DNA of 22,460 nt from an uncultured Geobacteraceae bacterium (GTDB taxonomy: Bacteria > Desulfobacterota > Desulfuromonadia > Geobacterales > Pseudopelobacteraceae). Made by a program: the position numbers and the translations under genes. The notes under the pieces were generated by a model, which was not told the DNA's origin, did no database searches, and saw nothing but the letters and a program-made list of their open reading frames with translations. Positions within the stretch are counted from its first letter, which is position 1. Each line of letters starts with the position of its first letter. Below, piece after piece: positions 16,002-22,460 of this stretch. Location: the NCBI GenBank assembly GCA_903879825.1, contig CAIRND010000199.1:1-22460 (forward strand), given 5' to 3'.

Positions 16002-16074
16002 GCAGAGACGTGCGTGTTTTGGAATTACTGCTGAGACGGAAGAACAATCTACGAATGGACGCCTCACACCCGTT

Positions 16075-17220
16075 TCATCGCGTATTATTCAACGGTTCAT
16101 CAACAGCTATCTTGTGCCAGACACCATCATCCACCGCCATAATGGCATGTACTTTAAGTGAGACCCGCGAGGTGCGCGGGTCTGTTTCGTGTTGCGGCGG
16201 GAGGTTGAAGTAAAGCAGCCTCGTTCCGGTACCAAAGCGCAGTCGACACACCGGAGCGCCATCGAAGTCATCCGTGGAAAACTCTGAAAAGTTCACCTGA
16301 GCCAGGCGATGATTCTGGTTGATCACGACAGACGAACTGCCAAAAGCGTTCTGAGCGTGGGAACCTTCAATCGTGGTTTCGTCAGACACGTTGCCAAAGA
16401 CAGTCACCGTTTCACGAATTCCCGGCGTGTCTTCAAGATATTCGCCGTAGAAACCACTGATGACATCGCGATAGGCGCTGTGCTCCGGCTTGGGATTACA
16501 CTGGATGACAAACAGAGCATCCAGCCCCTGCCGGGTAGTAAAGAAGAGCTGATTTGAGTGGTCAATAATCTGCCGTATGTTGGACGTATAGAGGTCACGG
16601 TACAGATAATCCAGACAGATAATTGCCATAAAGTTGAAGCAGGAGGGACGGCAGTGAAACAGGTAGAAGTGCCTGCCACGATACAGATCGTGAAAGGTAT
16701 CGATGTATTCCTCACCATGAAACGGATGGCTTTTAGCTTCGAGGAAGACACGCATGCGGCCAGTGGCTTCCTTGACGGCGACACAACACCAGTTGACCGG
16801 CATGTCCAGAACATCACCAGAATCTACATCATGATCGACTAACGCGATCGCCCCGCTGTTATCGTCACGGAACCGTTCCAGCAGTGCGCGATATGTGCGC
16901 AAACTGACATGCTCGAGACCGAAGACGGTTACGGTATTCGGGCGAAAGCGTTGTTCGATTATCGCCACCATGTCATCGAAACGTGAGGTGGGGATGCTTG
17001 ATTCAGGAAACAGCAAGAAGTGAAGCTTCTTCAGATTCCCTTCGCCGGTTACAACCAGATCCAGAATCGAACTGACAAGGCGCCATTTTTCTTCCGGATC
17101 GACCAGAGTGAAACCTATTTCCGAGCGTTTAAGATGATTGGGGATTTGGGCGACCATACAGTGCAGATGGTGCCCCAGGGGGAATTCGAGGTTTACCTTT
17201 TTATCGATGATCTCAGACAT
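16075..17220 (-). CDS. nitrilase-superfamily-like protein of unknown function
   Basis: A 381-residue protein I do not recognise as a named gene. Its first half fits the carbon-nitrogen hydrolase (nitrilase) superfamily. E73 in LLFPESSIP, K163 in FLEAKSHPFHGEE and C202 in MAIICLDYLYRD could form the Glu-Lys-Cys triad in the right order. The remaining 180 residues include a putative second beta layer (VIQCNPKPEHSAYRD, TVTVFGNVSDETT, SSSVVINQNHRL) and a C-terminal tail with FGTGTRLLYFNLPP. No signal peptide or membrane helix is seen, so it should be cytoplasmic. The start at 17220 overlaps the Nudix stop by 8 bp; no good Shine-Dalgarno sequence is visible, so coupling is likely. The open frame extends to 17364 over the Nudix gene, but that part looks like shadow sequence. 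Substrate unknown. Confidence 0.7.
   Translation of the reverse strand: MSEIIDKKVNLEFPLGHHLHCMVAQIPNHLKRSEIGFTLVDPEEKWRLVSSILDLVVTGEGNLKKLHFLLFPESSIPTSRFDDMVAIIEQRFRPNTVTVFGLEHVSLRTYRALLERFRDDNSGAIALVDHDVDSGDVLDMPVNWCCVAVKEATGRMRVFLEAKSHPFHGEEYIDTFHDLYRGRHFYLFHCRPSCFNFMAIICLDYLYRDLYTSNIRQIIDHSNQLFFTTRQGLDALFVIQCNPKPEHSAYRDVISGFYGEYLEDTPGIRETVTVFGNVSDETTIEGSHAQNAFGSSSVVINQNHRLAQVNFSEFSTDDFDGAPVCRLRFGTGTRLLYFNLPPQHETDPRTSRVSLKVHAIMAVDDGVWHKIAVDEPLNNTR
16161..16183. repeat. 9-bp hairpin inside the nitrilase-like gene
   Basis: AGACCCGCG (16161-16169) and CGCGGGTCT (16175-16183) are perfect complements around a 5-base loop. It lies about 85 bases before the stop of the nitrilase-like gene, in codons for ETDPRTSR. 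No T-tract follows on either strand. Confidence 0.5.
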
Positions 17221-17674
17221 GTACACTACCGGTACTGACGCGGAGAGAGCTCTCCGGAAAGACCTTCTCCAGAATAAAGCGCGCGCCGGCGGGGATGTCA
17301 TAGGTGGCCAATTCATCTGCTGCGACCCACACCGCTTCGGCCACCTCATGCTCGTTATGGACAATATCGCAATGGAGCGGCCGGCAGCGGTAATAGAGGA
17401 TCACAAAATGGCAGTTTTCCTCGCCGGGGGTGAGATGCTCAAAGACATCAATCAAACCTTCAATCTCAATCGCCAGCCCAACCTCTTCGTGCACTTCCCG
17501 CTTTAACGCGTCCAGAATCGGCTCGCCCAGGTCGATCTTGCCGCCCGGCATGACCCATAGATCGAGGAAGGGCGGGATACTCCTCCTTGTCAGAAGCACC
17601 CGCCCGTCGCCATCTATAATCACCGCCACAACTGAGGTGACGATGTGTTCTTTTTTGAAACGCTTCTTCGTCAA
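17213..17674 (-). CDS. Nudix hydrolase
   Basis: The 153-residue protein has a complete Nudix box at 45-67 (G-x5-E-x7-REVHEEVGL), the Mg2+-binding motif that cleaves nucleoside diphosphates linked to another moiety. The strand SVVAVIIDGDGRVLLTRRS before it and LWVMPGGKIDLGE are typical of MutT-like members. The substrate cannot be told. The start appears to be TTG at 17674: it is seven bases after GGAAG, and no ATG occurs before the Nudix box. It begins 4 bp after the argG stop, within a hairpin spanning that junction, and its end overlaps the nitrilase-like gene by 8 bp. A shared task for the two is inferred from this packing. Confidence 0.88.
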   Translation of the reverse strand: MTKKRFKKEHIVTSVVAVIIDGDGRVLLTRRSIPPFLDLWVMPGGKIDLGEPILDALKREVHEEVGLAIEIEGLIDVFEHLTPGEENCHFVILYYRCRPLHCDIVHNEHEVAEAVWVAADELATYDIPAGARFILEKVFPESSLRVSTGSVHV

Positions 17675-17691
17675 CCGGCTACTTCCGGTTG
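17672..17691 (-). promoter_or_regulatory. hairpin over the argG stop and Nudix start
   Basis: In the minus-strand mRNA, CAACCGG (17685-17691) pairs with CCGGTTG (17672-17678) around the 6-base loop AAGTAG, which contains the argG stop codon. The 3' arm contains the TTG start of the Nudix gene, and the 5' arm holds part of its GGAAG ribosome site. Ribosomes finishing argG would open it. This is the arrangement expected for translational coupling. Confidence 0.55.
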
Positions 17692-18899
17692 GCCTGCATC
17701 AGCGACCGGATCCGAAGCCGCAAGCTATTGATCTTGATAAATCCTTCGGCATCAGCCTGATTAAATACCTGATCCTTCTCGAAGGTGGCAAAATCGAGGT
17801 TGAAGAGCGAGTCGGTTTCAGACTTGCGACCAACCGTGCGGCACAGACCTTTGTAAAGCTTGACACGAGCCACACCGTTGACACATTTCTGCGAATCATC
17901 AATCAGTGTCTGCAGCATCAAACGCTCAGGTGAAAACCAGTAACCGGCGTAGATCTGTTTGGCATATTCGGGAATCAGGCTGTCACGAATACGCATAACT
18001 TCACGGTCCATAGTGATCTGTTCAACAGCCGAGTGAGCCTCACGCAGAATCGAACCACCGGGGGTCTCATAGACACCGCGTGATTTCATACCGACCGAAC
18101 GGTTTTCCAGCAGATCAACACGCCCAACGCCGTGCTGGCCACCAAGGAAGTTAAGATGTGCAAGGAGTTGCGCCGGAGTCATCTGTTCACCATCAACAGA
18201 CACGGCATTACCGTTTTTAAATTCGATCTCCACATACTGCGCCTTGTCAGGAGCATCTTCTGGTCGTTTTGTCAGGACATACATCTCTTCCGGAGCTTCA
18301 GCCCAGGTATCTTCCAGAATGCCGCCTTCGAAGGATATGTGAAGCAGGTTACGGTCAGATGACCAGGGACGTTTCTGGATAGTCGGAATCGGGATGTCGT
18401 TTTTCTGGGCATATTCGATCAAGGCCATGCGGCTGTTCAGATCCCACATCCTCCAGGGAGCGATAACCTTAATTGCCGGATCGAAATGATAGTATGCCAG
18501 CTCGAAACGGACCTGGTCATTACCTTTACCGGTAGCGCCGTGGGAAACAGCATCGCACCCTTCCAAAGCAGCAATTTCCATCTGACGTTTAGCGATCAGT
18601 GGGCGGGCGATAGAGGTGCCGAGCAGGTAGTGCCCCTCGTAAATGGCATTGGCGCGGAACATTGGAAAGACGAAGTCGCGTACGAATTCTTCTTTCAGGT
18701 CATCGATATAGACGGTATCCGCACCGGTTGCCAATGCCTTTTCGCGTACCGGATCAAGCTCTTCACCCTGCCCCAGGTCAGCAGAAAAAGCGACAACCTG
18801 ACAGCCGTACTCGTTTTTCAGCCATTTGAGGATAATAGACGTGTCCAACCCACCGGAATAGGCGAGGACGATTTTTTTGATTTCCTGTTTTTGTGCCAT
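17679..18899 (-). CDS. argG: argininosuccinate synthase
   Basis: ArgG joins citrulline and aspartate, using ATP, to give argininosuccinate for ArgH. The 406-residue protein has the N-type ATP pyrophosphatase loop LAYSGGLDTS (12-21), FSADLGQGEE, and SHGATGKGNDQVRFE in the substrate-binding region. It ends QANRK. The start is the ATG at 18899, with AAGGAG seven bases upstream; the open frame to 18950 adds 17 residues that do not fit the family. It begins 22 bp after the HEPN gene. Confidence 0.98.
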   Translation of the reverse strand: MAQKQEIKKIVLAYSGGLDTSIILKWLKNEYGCQVVAFSADLGQGEELDPVREKALATGADTVYIDDLKEEFVRDFVFPMFRANAIYEGHYLLGTSIARPLIAKRQMEIAALEGCDAVSHGATGKGNDQVRFELAYYHFDPAIKVIAPWRMWDLNSRMALIEYAQKNDIPIPTIQKRPWSSDRNLLHISFEGGILEDTWAEAPEEMYVLTKRPEDAPDKAQYVEIEFKNGNAVSVDGEQMTPAQLLAHLNFLGGQHGVGRVDLLENRSVGMKSRGVYETPGGSILREAHSAVEQITMDREVMRIRDSLIPEYAKQIYAGYWFSPERLMLQTLIDDSQKCVNGVARVKLYKGLCRTVGRKSETDSLFNLDFATFEKDQVFNQADAEGFIKINSLRLRIRSLMQANRK

Positions 18900-18921
18900 G
18901 TTGTTTCTCCTTATACTTTTG

Positions 18922-19320
18922 TTATGTGATGTGCAGTTTATCAACGACAATCAGCCGTATTTTTTCAGCAACTTCAAACGCATTTTTTGCTTCTTCCAAA
19001 TCGGGATCACAATAATAATCTGGATAGCGTACGCTCACGCCATATTCCGATATTTCTTCTAATTGCTCGTCAAAAGCGAGGAGTTCCGGGATTACATCAA
19101 CAACATCCATCAGTAACTTGACAAGGTCATGTGACTTGGCAATATTTCTGCCGTTAGCAATAAGCACCGCCTTCAAAAGTTTTTCAATTGATTGTTGCGC
19201 GTGGAAACAAACCGTGTCAGTAGGCACTTCTGTCGCGGAAAGATTATTGCGGATATTCAACATGTCACTATCCGCCTTGCGCAACCATTGTCGAACAATG
19301 TCGGAGGTCACATCATCCAT
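18922..19320 (-). CDS. HEPN domain protein (partner of MNT nucleotidyltransferase)
   Basis: A four-helix HEPN protein of 132 residues. Typical elements are WLRKADSDMLNIRNNL, CFHAQQSIEKLLKAVLIANGR (38-58), SHDLVKLLMDV and VRYPDYYCDPDLEEAKNAFEVAEK (97-120). It belongs to the HEPN/MNT two-gene modules, often toxin-antitoxin or stress/defence modules in which the HEPN protein acts on RNA. The R-x4-HxY active motif of HepT toxins is not present at the expected place; R58-x5-H64 exists in a loop, and RYPDYY replaces it in the last third. It overlaps the MNT gene by 8 bp, with GGAAAG before the ATG. Activity is uncertain. Confidence 0.85.
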   Translation of the reverse strand: MDDVTSDIVRQWLRKADSDMLNIRNNLSATEVPTDTVCFHAQQSIEKLLKAVLIANGRNIAKSHDLVKLLMDVVDVIPELLAFDEQLEEISEYGVSVRYPDYYCDPDLEEAKNAFEVAEKIRLIVVDKLHIT

Positions 19321-19624
19321 ATATCAACTTTCCGAAATGCGTGGCGTTATACACAATCGTACCGGGAATGTCTTTGTACTTTGAGAACTCGAGCGGAGTA
19401 TACACAAAGGCATCCAGAGAAAAGTTGCGTCGAGAAAACAATCGTTTAAGTGCAACATTCCGTTTATGGCGAGAGAGTTCTGTCTCCATAACCACAACGA
19501 GATCAATATCACTATCTTCCGTTTCCGTCCCTAATGCATAAGAACCAAACAGGAAGATTTTTTCCGGATGCAGCGACTGAGCGATCTTGTCACGGAGTTG
19601 GTTTATATCGTTACATGATGGCAT
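19313..19624 (-). CDS. MNT-type minimal nucleotidyltransferase
   Basis: A 103-residue protein of the DNA polymerase beta superfamily. The catalytic GS-x10-D-x-D is complete: G27-S28 in FLFGSYALG and D39 and D41 in DSDIDLVV. The third carboxylate is D71 in SLDAFVY. In related pairs (MntA/HepT) this protein adds AMP to the HEPN toxin and silences it. I prefer the ATG at 19624, which has GAGG upstream. Longer starts at 19654 (ATG) or 19660 (GTG) would overlap the argF tail. It begins 7 bp after argF and overlaps the HEPN gene. Base composition looks more AT-rich than the arg genes around it, judged by eye. Confidence 0.88.
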   Translation of the reverse strand: MPSCNDINQLRDKIAQSLHPEKIFLFGSYALGTETEDSDIDLVVVMETELSRHKRNVALKRLFSRRNFSLDAFVYTPLEFSKYKDIPGTIVYNATHFGKLIYG

Positions 19625-19631
19625 GTTATTA

Positions 19632-20576
19632 TTAACCTCTATAGCTGACGGCATCCCCACATTTACAACATATTAACGTAGCCATTATAGCCTTCTGGAT
19701 ATGCAGCCGATTTTCCGCTTCATCCCAGACAACCGAGTTTTTACCTTCGATAACCGAATCCGAAATTTCCTCACCACGATGGGCAGGAAGACAGTGTAAC
19801 ACTATGCAATCCGGGTGCGCTAATGACAGCAGAGCATCATCCAGACAATAACCGACAAAGGCCTTTTCACGCTCTTTTTGTTCAGCCTCCTGCCCCATGC
19901 TTGCCCAGACGTCGGTATTGATGACATCAGCACCAGCTACCGCCACCTGTGGATCATTCGTAAGCGATATAAGGCCGGGAGCCTTCGCCTCTGCCCACGC
20001 CATAACCTTCTGGTCAGGTTCATAGCCATTGGGACAGGCCAGTCGCAATTCAAAGCCGAAGATTGCAGCCGCCTCGATCCAGGTATTGGCCATGTTGTTA
20101 CCGTCACCGATCCAGGCGAATTTCAATCCGGCATAACCGCCTTTATGTTCGATCACCGTTTGCAGATCAGCCATGATCTGGCAGGGGTGAAACAGGTCGG
20201 TCAATCCATTTATGACCGGTACAGTTGAATATTTTGCAAACTCATCAACTATCTCCTGACCAAATGTCCGGATCATCACCCCGTCGCAATAGCGGGACAT
20301 GACGCGGGCGCTATCCTTGATCGGCTCGCCGCGCCCCATCTGAGAACTGCCCGACGGCATAAACAGGCCGTGACCACCCAGCTGAAAGACACCCACCTCA
20401 AAGGAAACCCTGGTACGGGTGGAGGCTTTTTCAAAAATCAGCGCCACGGTCTTACCGTCCAGTAACCGGTGCGGAATACCGCTCTTTTGTTTCATCTTAA
20501 GATCGGCGGCCAGTGCCAGCATACTGTCCAGCTCACCCTTAGTATAATCGTGCAGCGCCAGAAAATGTCGCGTCAT
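19632..20576 (-). CDS. argF: ornithine carbamoyltransferase
   Basis: ArgF makes citrulline from ornithine and carbamoyl phosphate. Conserved sites are present: the carbamoyl-phosphate loop STRTR (52-56), HPCQ (130-133), and HCLPAHRGEE (261-270). Ornithine-side residues VINTDVWASMG are also recognisable. The 314-residue length is about ten longer than usual: after IQKAIMATLI (residue 302), where related proteins end, an unfamiliar tail CCKCGDAVSYRG is added next to the MNT gene. The ATG at 20576 follows AGGGGAAAGAG. It is 9 bp downstream of argD. Confidence 0.97.
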   Translation of the reverse strand: MTRHFLALHDYTKGELDSMLALAADLKMKQKSGIPHRLLDGKTVALIFEKASTRTRVSFEVGVFQLGGHGLFMPSGSSQMGRGEPIKDSARVMSRYCDGVMIRTFGQEIVDEFAKYSTVPVINGLTDLFHPCQIMADLQTVIEHKGGYAGLKFAWIGDGNNMANTWIEAAAIFGFELRLACPNGYEPDQKVMAWAEAKAPGLISLTNDPQVAVAGADVINTDVWASMGQEAEQKEREKAFVGYCLDDALLSLAHPDCIVLHCLPAHRGEEISDSVIEGKNSVVWDEAENRLHIQKAIMATLICCKCGDAVSYRG

Positions 20577-20585
20577 CTCTTTCCC

Positions 20586-21782
20586 CTATGCCTCAACCTC
20601 AGCAAAAATGCCGTCAAGGATTGTAATCATCGTATTGATCTCCTGCTTGGTTACGATCAGTGCCGGTACAAAACGGAGCACCGTGTCGTGGGTGACATTA
20701 AGAAGCACGCCCCGTTCATGCCCTTTCTTAACAATGTCGCCGGCAGGAATATCCAGCGCCATGCCGATCATCAGGCCAACCCCGCGCACCTCTTTAACAA
20801 AGGAGTACTTTGTGGCAAGAGCTTCCAACTCACCGGTCAGATATTCACCGATCTCCTCACAACGATTAAGCAGCCCCTCTTCGAGAATCGTCCGTATTGT
20901 GGCTATTGCTGCCGCACAAACGAGTGGGTTGCCGCCAAAAGTTGAACCATGAGTTCCGGGAACAAAGGCTGCGGCAAAGGTGTCTTTAGCGAGCATGGTG
21001 CCGATAGGCGCCCCACCGGCCAGCGCCTTGGCCAATGTCATAATATCAGGAGTCACCCCAAAATGTTCATAGGCAAATAGGGTACCGGTTCGCCCGATTC
21101 CCACCTGAACCTCGTCGAAGATCAGCAGCAAACCGTGACGGTCGCATAACTCCCGTACCGCTTCAAAGTAACCGGGCGATGGCATATTGACCCCGCCTTC
21201 CCCCTGGATCGGTTCCAACATGATAGCGCACGTTGTGGAGGTAATCGCAGCTTCCAGCGCAGCTACATCGTCAAACGGAACATGTTTGAAGCCGTGGAGA
21301 AGCGGATCGAAAAAGCGCTGCACCTTTTCCTGACCGGTGGCCGAAACGGTAGCCATGGTGCGACCATGAAAAGAATCGGCAGCGGTGATGATCTCGTAGC
21401 GTTCCGGTCCATAGGTATCTCGGCTGTATTTACGGGCCAGCTTGATGGCCGCTTCGTTAGCTTCTGCACCGCTGTTGCAGAAAAAAGCTTTATCGGCAAA
21501 CGAGTGATTACAGAGCAGTTCCGCCAGCTCGATCTGCTGCGGGATCTGATAGTAATTGGAGCAATGGATCAGCTCGGCAGCCTGTTTCTGAAGGGCAGCG
21601 ACAACTTTCGGGTGACAATGCCCCAGGTTGTTGACCGCAACACCACCCAGAAAATCAAGATATTCTTTGCCGTCCGCATCCCACAAGCGGCACCCTTCTC
21701 CCTTGACAGGCACAATCGGGTAACGACCATAGGTTTTCATGATGTATTTATCTGATTTTTCTATCCATTGCTGACTGTTCAT
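20586..21782 (-). CDS. argD: acetylornithine aminotransferase
   Basis: ArgD is a class-III PLP aminotransferase that makes N-acetylornithine from the semialdehyde and glutamate. Of 398 residues, notable ones are NSGAEANEAAIKLARKY (103-119), Asp223 in IFDEVQVGIGRTG, and the PLP lysine K252 in TLAKALAGGAPIG. The N-terminal KTYGRYPIVPVKGEGCRLWDADGKEYLDFLGG is typical. The start overlaps the argB stop by 4 bp (ATGA), with GGAG nine bases upstream inside argB. Bifunctional use in lysine synthesis (DapC role) is known for some ArgD proteins but not shown here. Confidence 0.96.
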   Translation of the reverse strand: MNSQQWIEKSDKYIMKTYGRYPIVPVKGEGCRLWDADGKEYLDFLGGVAVNNLGHCHPKVVAALQKQAAELIHCSNYYQIPQQIELAELLCNHSFADKAFFCNSGAEANEAAIKLARKYSRDTYGPERYEIITAADSFHGRTMATVSATGQEKVQRFFDPLLHGFKHVPFDDVAALEAAITSTTCAIMLEPIQGEGGVNMPSPGYFEAVRELCDRHGLLLIFDEVQVGIGRTGTLFAYEHFGVTPDIMTLAKALAGGAPIGTMLAKDTFAAAFVPGTHGSTFGGNPLVCAAAIATIRTILEEGLLNRCEEIGEYLTGELEALATKYSFVKEVRGVGLMIGMALDIPAGDIVKKGHERGVLLNVTHDTVLRFVPALIVTKQEINTMITILDGIFAEVEA

Positions 21783-22460
21783 TTGGTTATCTCCGTCCCG
21801 ATACCCACATCGGTAAATATTTCCAATAACACCGCGTGCTCCATGCGACCGTCGATAATATGTGCTTTTTTCACCCCTTCTTTGAGGGCGTCAGCGCAGC
21901 AGATTACTTTGGGAATCATACCACCGGTGATGGCTTCCTCATCAATCAGGCGGTGCAAGTCGGCAACTGAGATACTTTCCAGTAGTGTACCGCTTTTATC
22001 CTTTACGCCATTTATATCAGTCAGCAGGATCAGCTTTTCGGCATTAAGGGCCGCTGCGACTCTGCCGGCCACCAGGTCGGCGTTAATATTGTAGCTTTCC
22101 CCATACGGCCCGACACCGATCGGAGCGATAACCGGAATATACTTCCCCTGCTCCAGCGTGGCAATCAGATCCGTGTTGACCTTAACCACATCGCCGACAA
22201 AACCTATATCCAGCATCTCCACCGTACCGTCATCTCCCTTGACCTCCTGCAGCAACTTCTTGGCCAGCAGCAGGGTACCATCCTTACCGGAAAGGCCGAC
22301 CGCGCGACCGCCATGCTGATTGAGATAGCCGACGACCTCTTTGTTAACCTGACCTGCCAGCACCATTTCAACCACTTGCATTGTTTCGGCGTCTGTTACG
22401 CGCATACCGCGGACAAATTCCGAGACGATACCATAGCGCTTCAGCGTGTCATTGATCTGC
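21779..22460 (-). CDS. argB: acetylglutamate kinase (partial, 5' end outside window)
   Basis: ArgB phosphorylates N-acetylglutamate, usually the regulated step of arginine synthesis. About 226 codons are present; the first ~70, with the first ATP-binding glycine loop, lie beyond the right edge. The frame is open to the window end as QINDTLKRYGIVSEFVRGMRVTDAETMQVVEMV. The glycine-rich GVGPYGESYNINADLVAGRVAAAL, LLTDINGVKD, and catalytic lysine region ITGGMIPKV are all visible. It ends TEITK with a stop overlapping argD. Whether it has the N-terminal helix of arginine-sensitive enzymes cannot be seen. Confidence 0.96.
   Translation of the reverse strand, partial: QINDTLKRYGIVSEFVRGMRVTDAETMQVVEMVLAGQVNKEVVGYLNQHGGRAVGLSGKDGTLLLAKKLLQEVKGDDGTVEMLDIGFVGDVVKVNTDLIATLEQGKYIPVIAPIGVGPYGESYNINADLVAGRVAAALNAEKLILLTDINGVKDKSGTLLESISVADLHRLIDEEAITGGMIPKVICCADALKEGVKKAHIIDGRMEHAVLLEIFTDVGIGTEITK

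Noticed and set aside
15931..16074. Terminator or small RNA in the argH leader
   Set aside because: No stable stem with a U-tract was found; only a promoter-like element is visible.
17221..17364. N-terminal extension of the nitrilase-like protein
   Set aside because: The extra 48 residues lie over the Nudix gene in another frame and are Arg/Pro/Ser-rich shadow sequence; MSEIIDKKVNLEFPLG is a more natural start.
1..22460. CRISPR array, tRNA or insertion sequence
   Set aside because: No regularly spaced direct repeats, no cloverleaf-like segment and no transposase or terminal inverted repeats were seen when reading the window.

Overview
The window looks like chromosomal DNA of a Desulfuromonadota/Geobacter-type bacterium (Geobacter, Pelobacter or Desulfuromonas relatives). 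This is inferred from protein content rather than from a database search. The nuo operon has separate nuoC and nuoD, a long NuoF and a NuoG with extra iron-sulfur clusters. hemL sits beside atpZ-atpI-atpB-atpE with no F1 genes, the 91-residue c subunit is of the type I recall from Geobacter, and there is a compact argB-argD-argF-argG-argH cluster. There are no rRNA, tRNA, CRISPR or IS elements and no gene-free stretch over 300 bases.

Region 1 (1-8883, minus strand) is the promoter-proximal part of a complex I operon: nuoA, B, C, D, E, F, G, H and the start of nuoI, which runs off the left edge. NuoA and H are membrane subunits. NuoB, C, D and I form the connecting arm, and NuoE, F and G form the NADH-oxidising arm. 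The operon has a convincing sigma-70 promoter at 8929-8957 and a perfect 13-bp inverted repeat just after the predicted start site.

Region 2 (9033-12169, plus strand) starts from the other side of the same 228-bp divergent spacer, with a TTGACA-type promoter that also overlaps a perfect 13-bp inverted repeat. It encodes HemL (tetrapyrrole synthesis), two small assembly/accessory membrane proteins (AtpZ, AtpI), and ATP synthase subunits a and c. It ends in a strong, probably bidirectional terminator at 12136-12169.

Region 3 (12202-22460, minus strand) is an arginine biosynthesis operon that enters from the right edge with a partial argB and continues argD-argF-argG-argH. Two cassettes interrupt the arg genes: a HEPN/MNT (toxin-antitoxin-like) pair between argF and argG, and a Nudix hydrolase plus an unusual nitrilase-superfamily protein between argG and argH. 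After argH come a GspA/ExeA-like AAA ATPase, a GspB-like membrane protein and an FN3-like lipoprotein, all tightly packed before the terminator.

The best candidates for something undescribed are: the Nudix-nitrilase pair with an apparent start-sequestering hairpin at the argG/Nudix junction; the HEPN/MNT insertion, which seems to have altered the end of argF; and the HydB-like NuoF, which lacks one ferredoxin cysteine.
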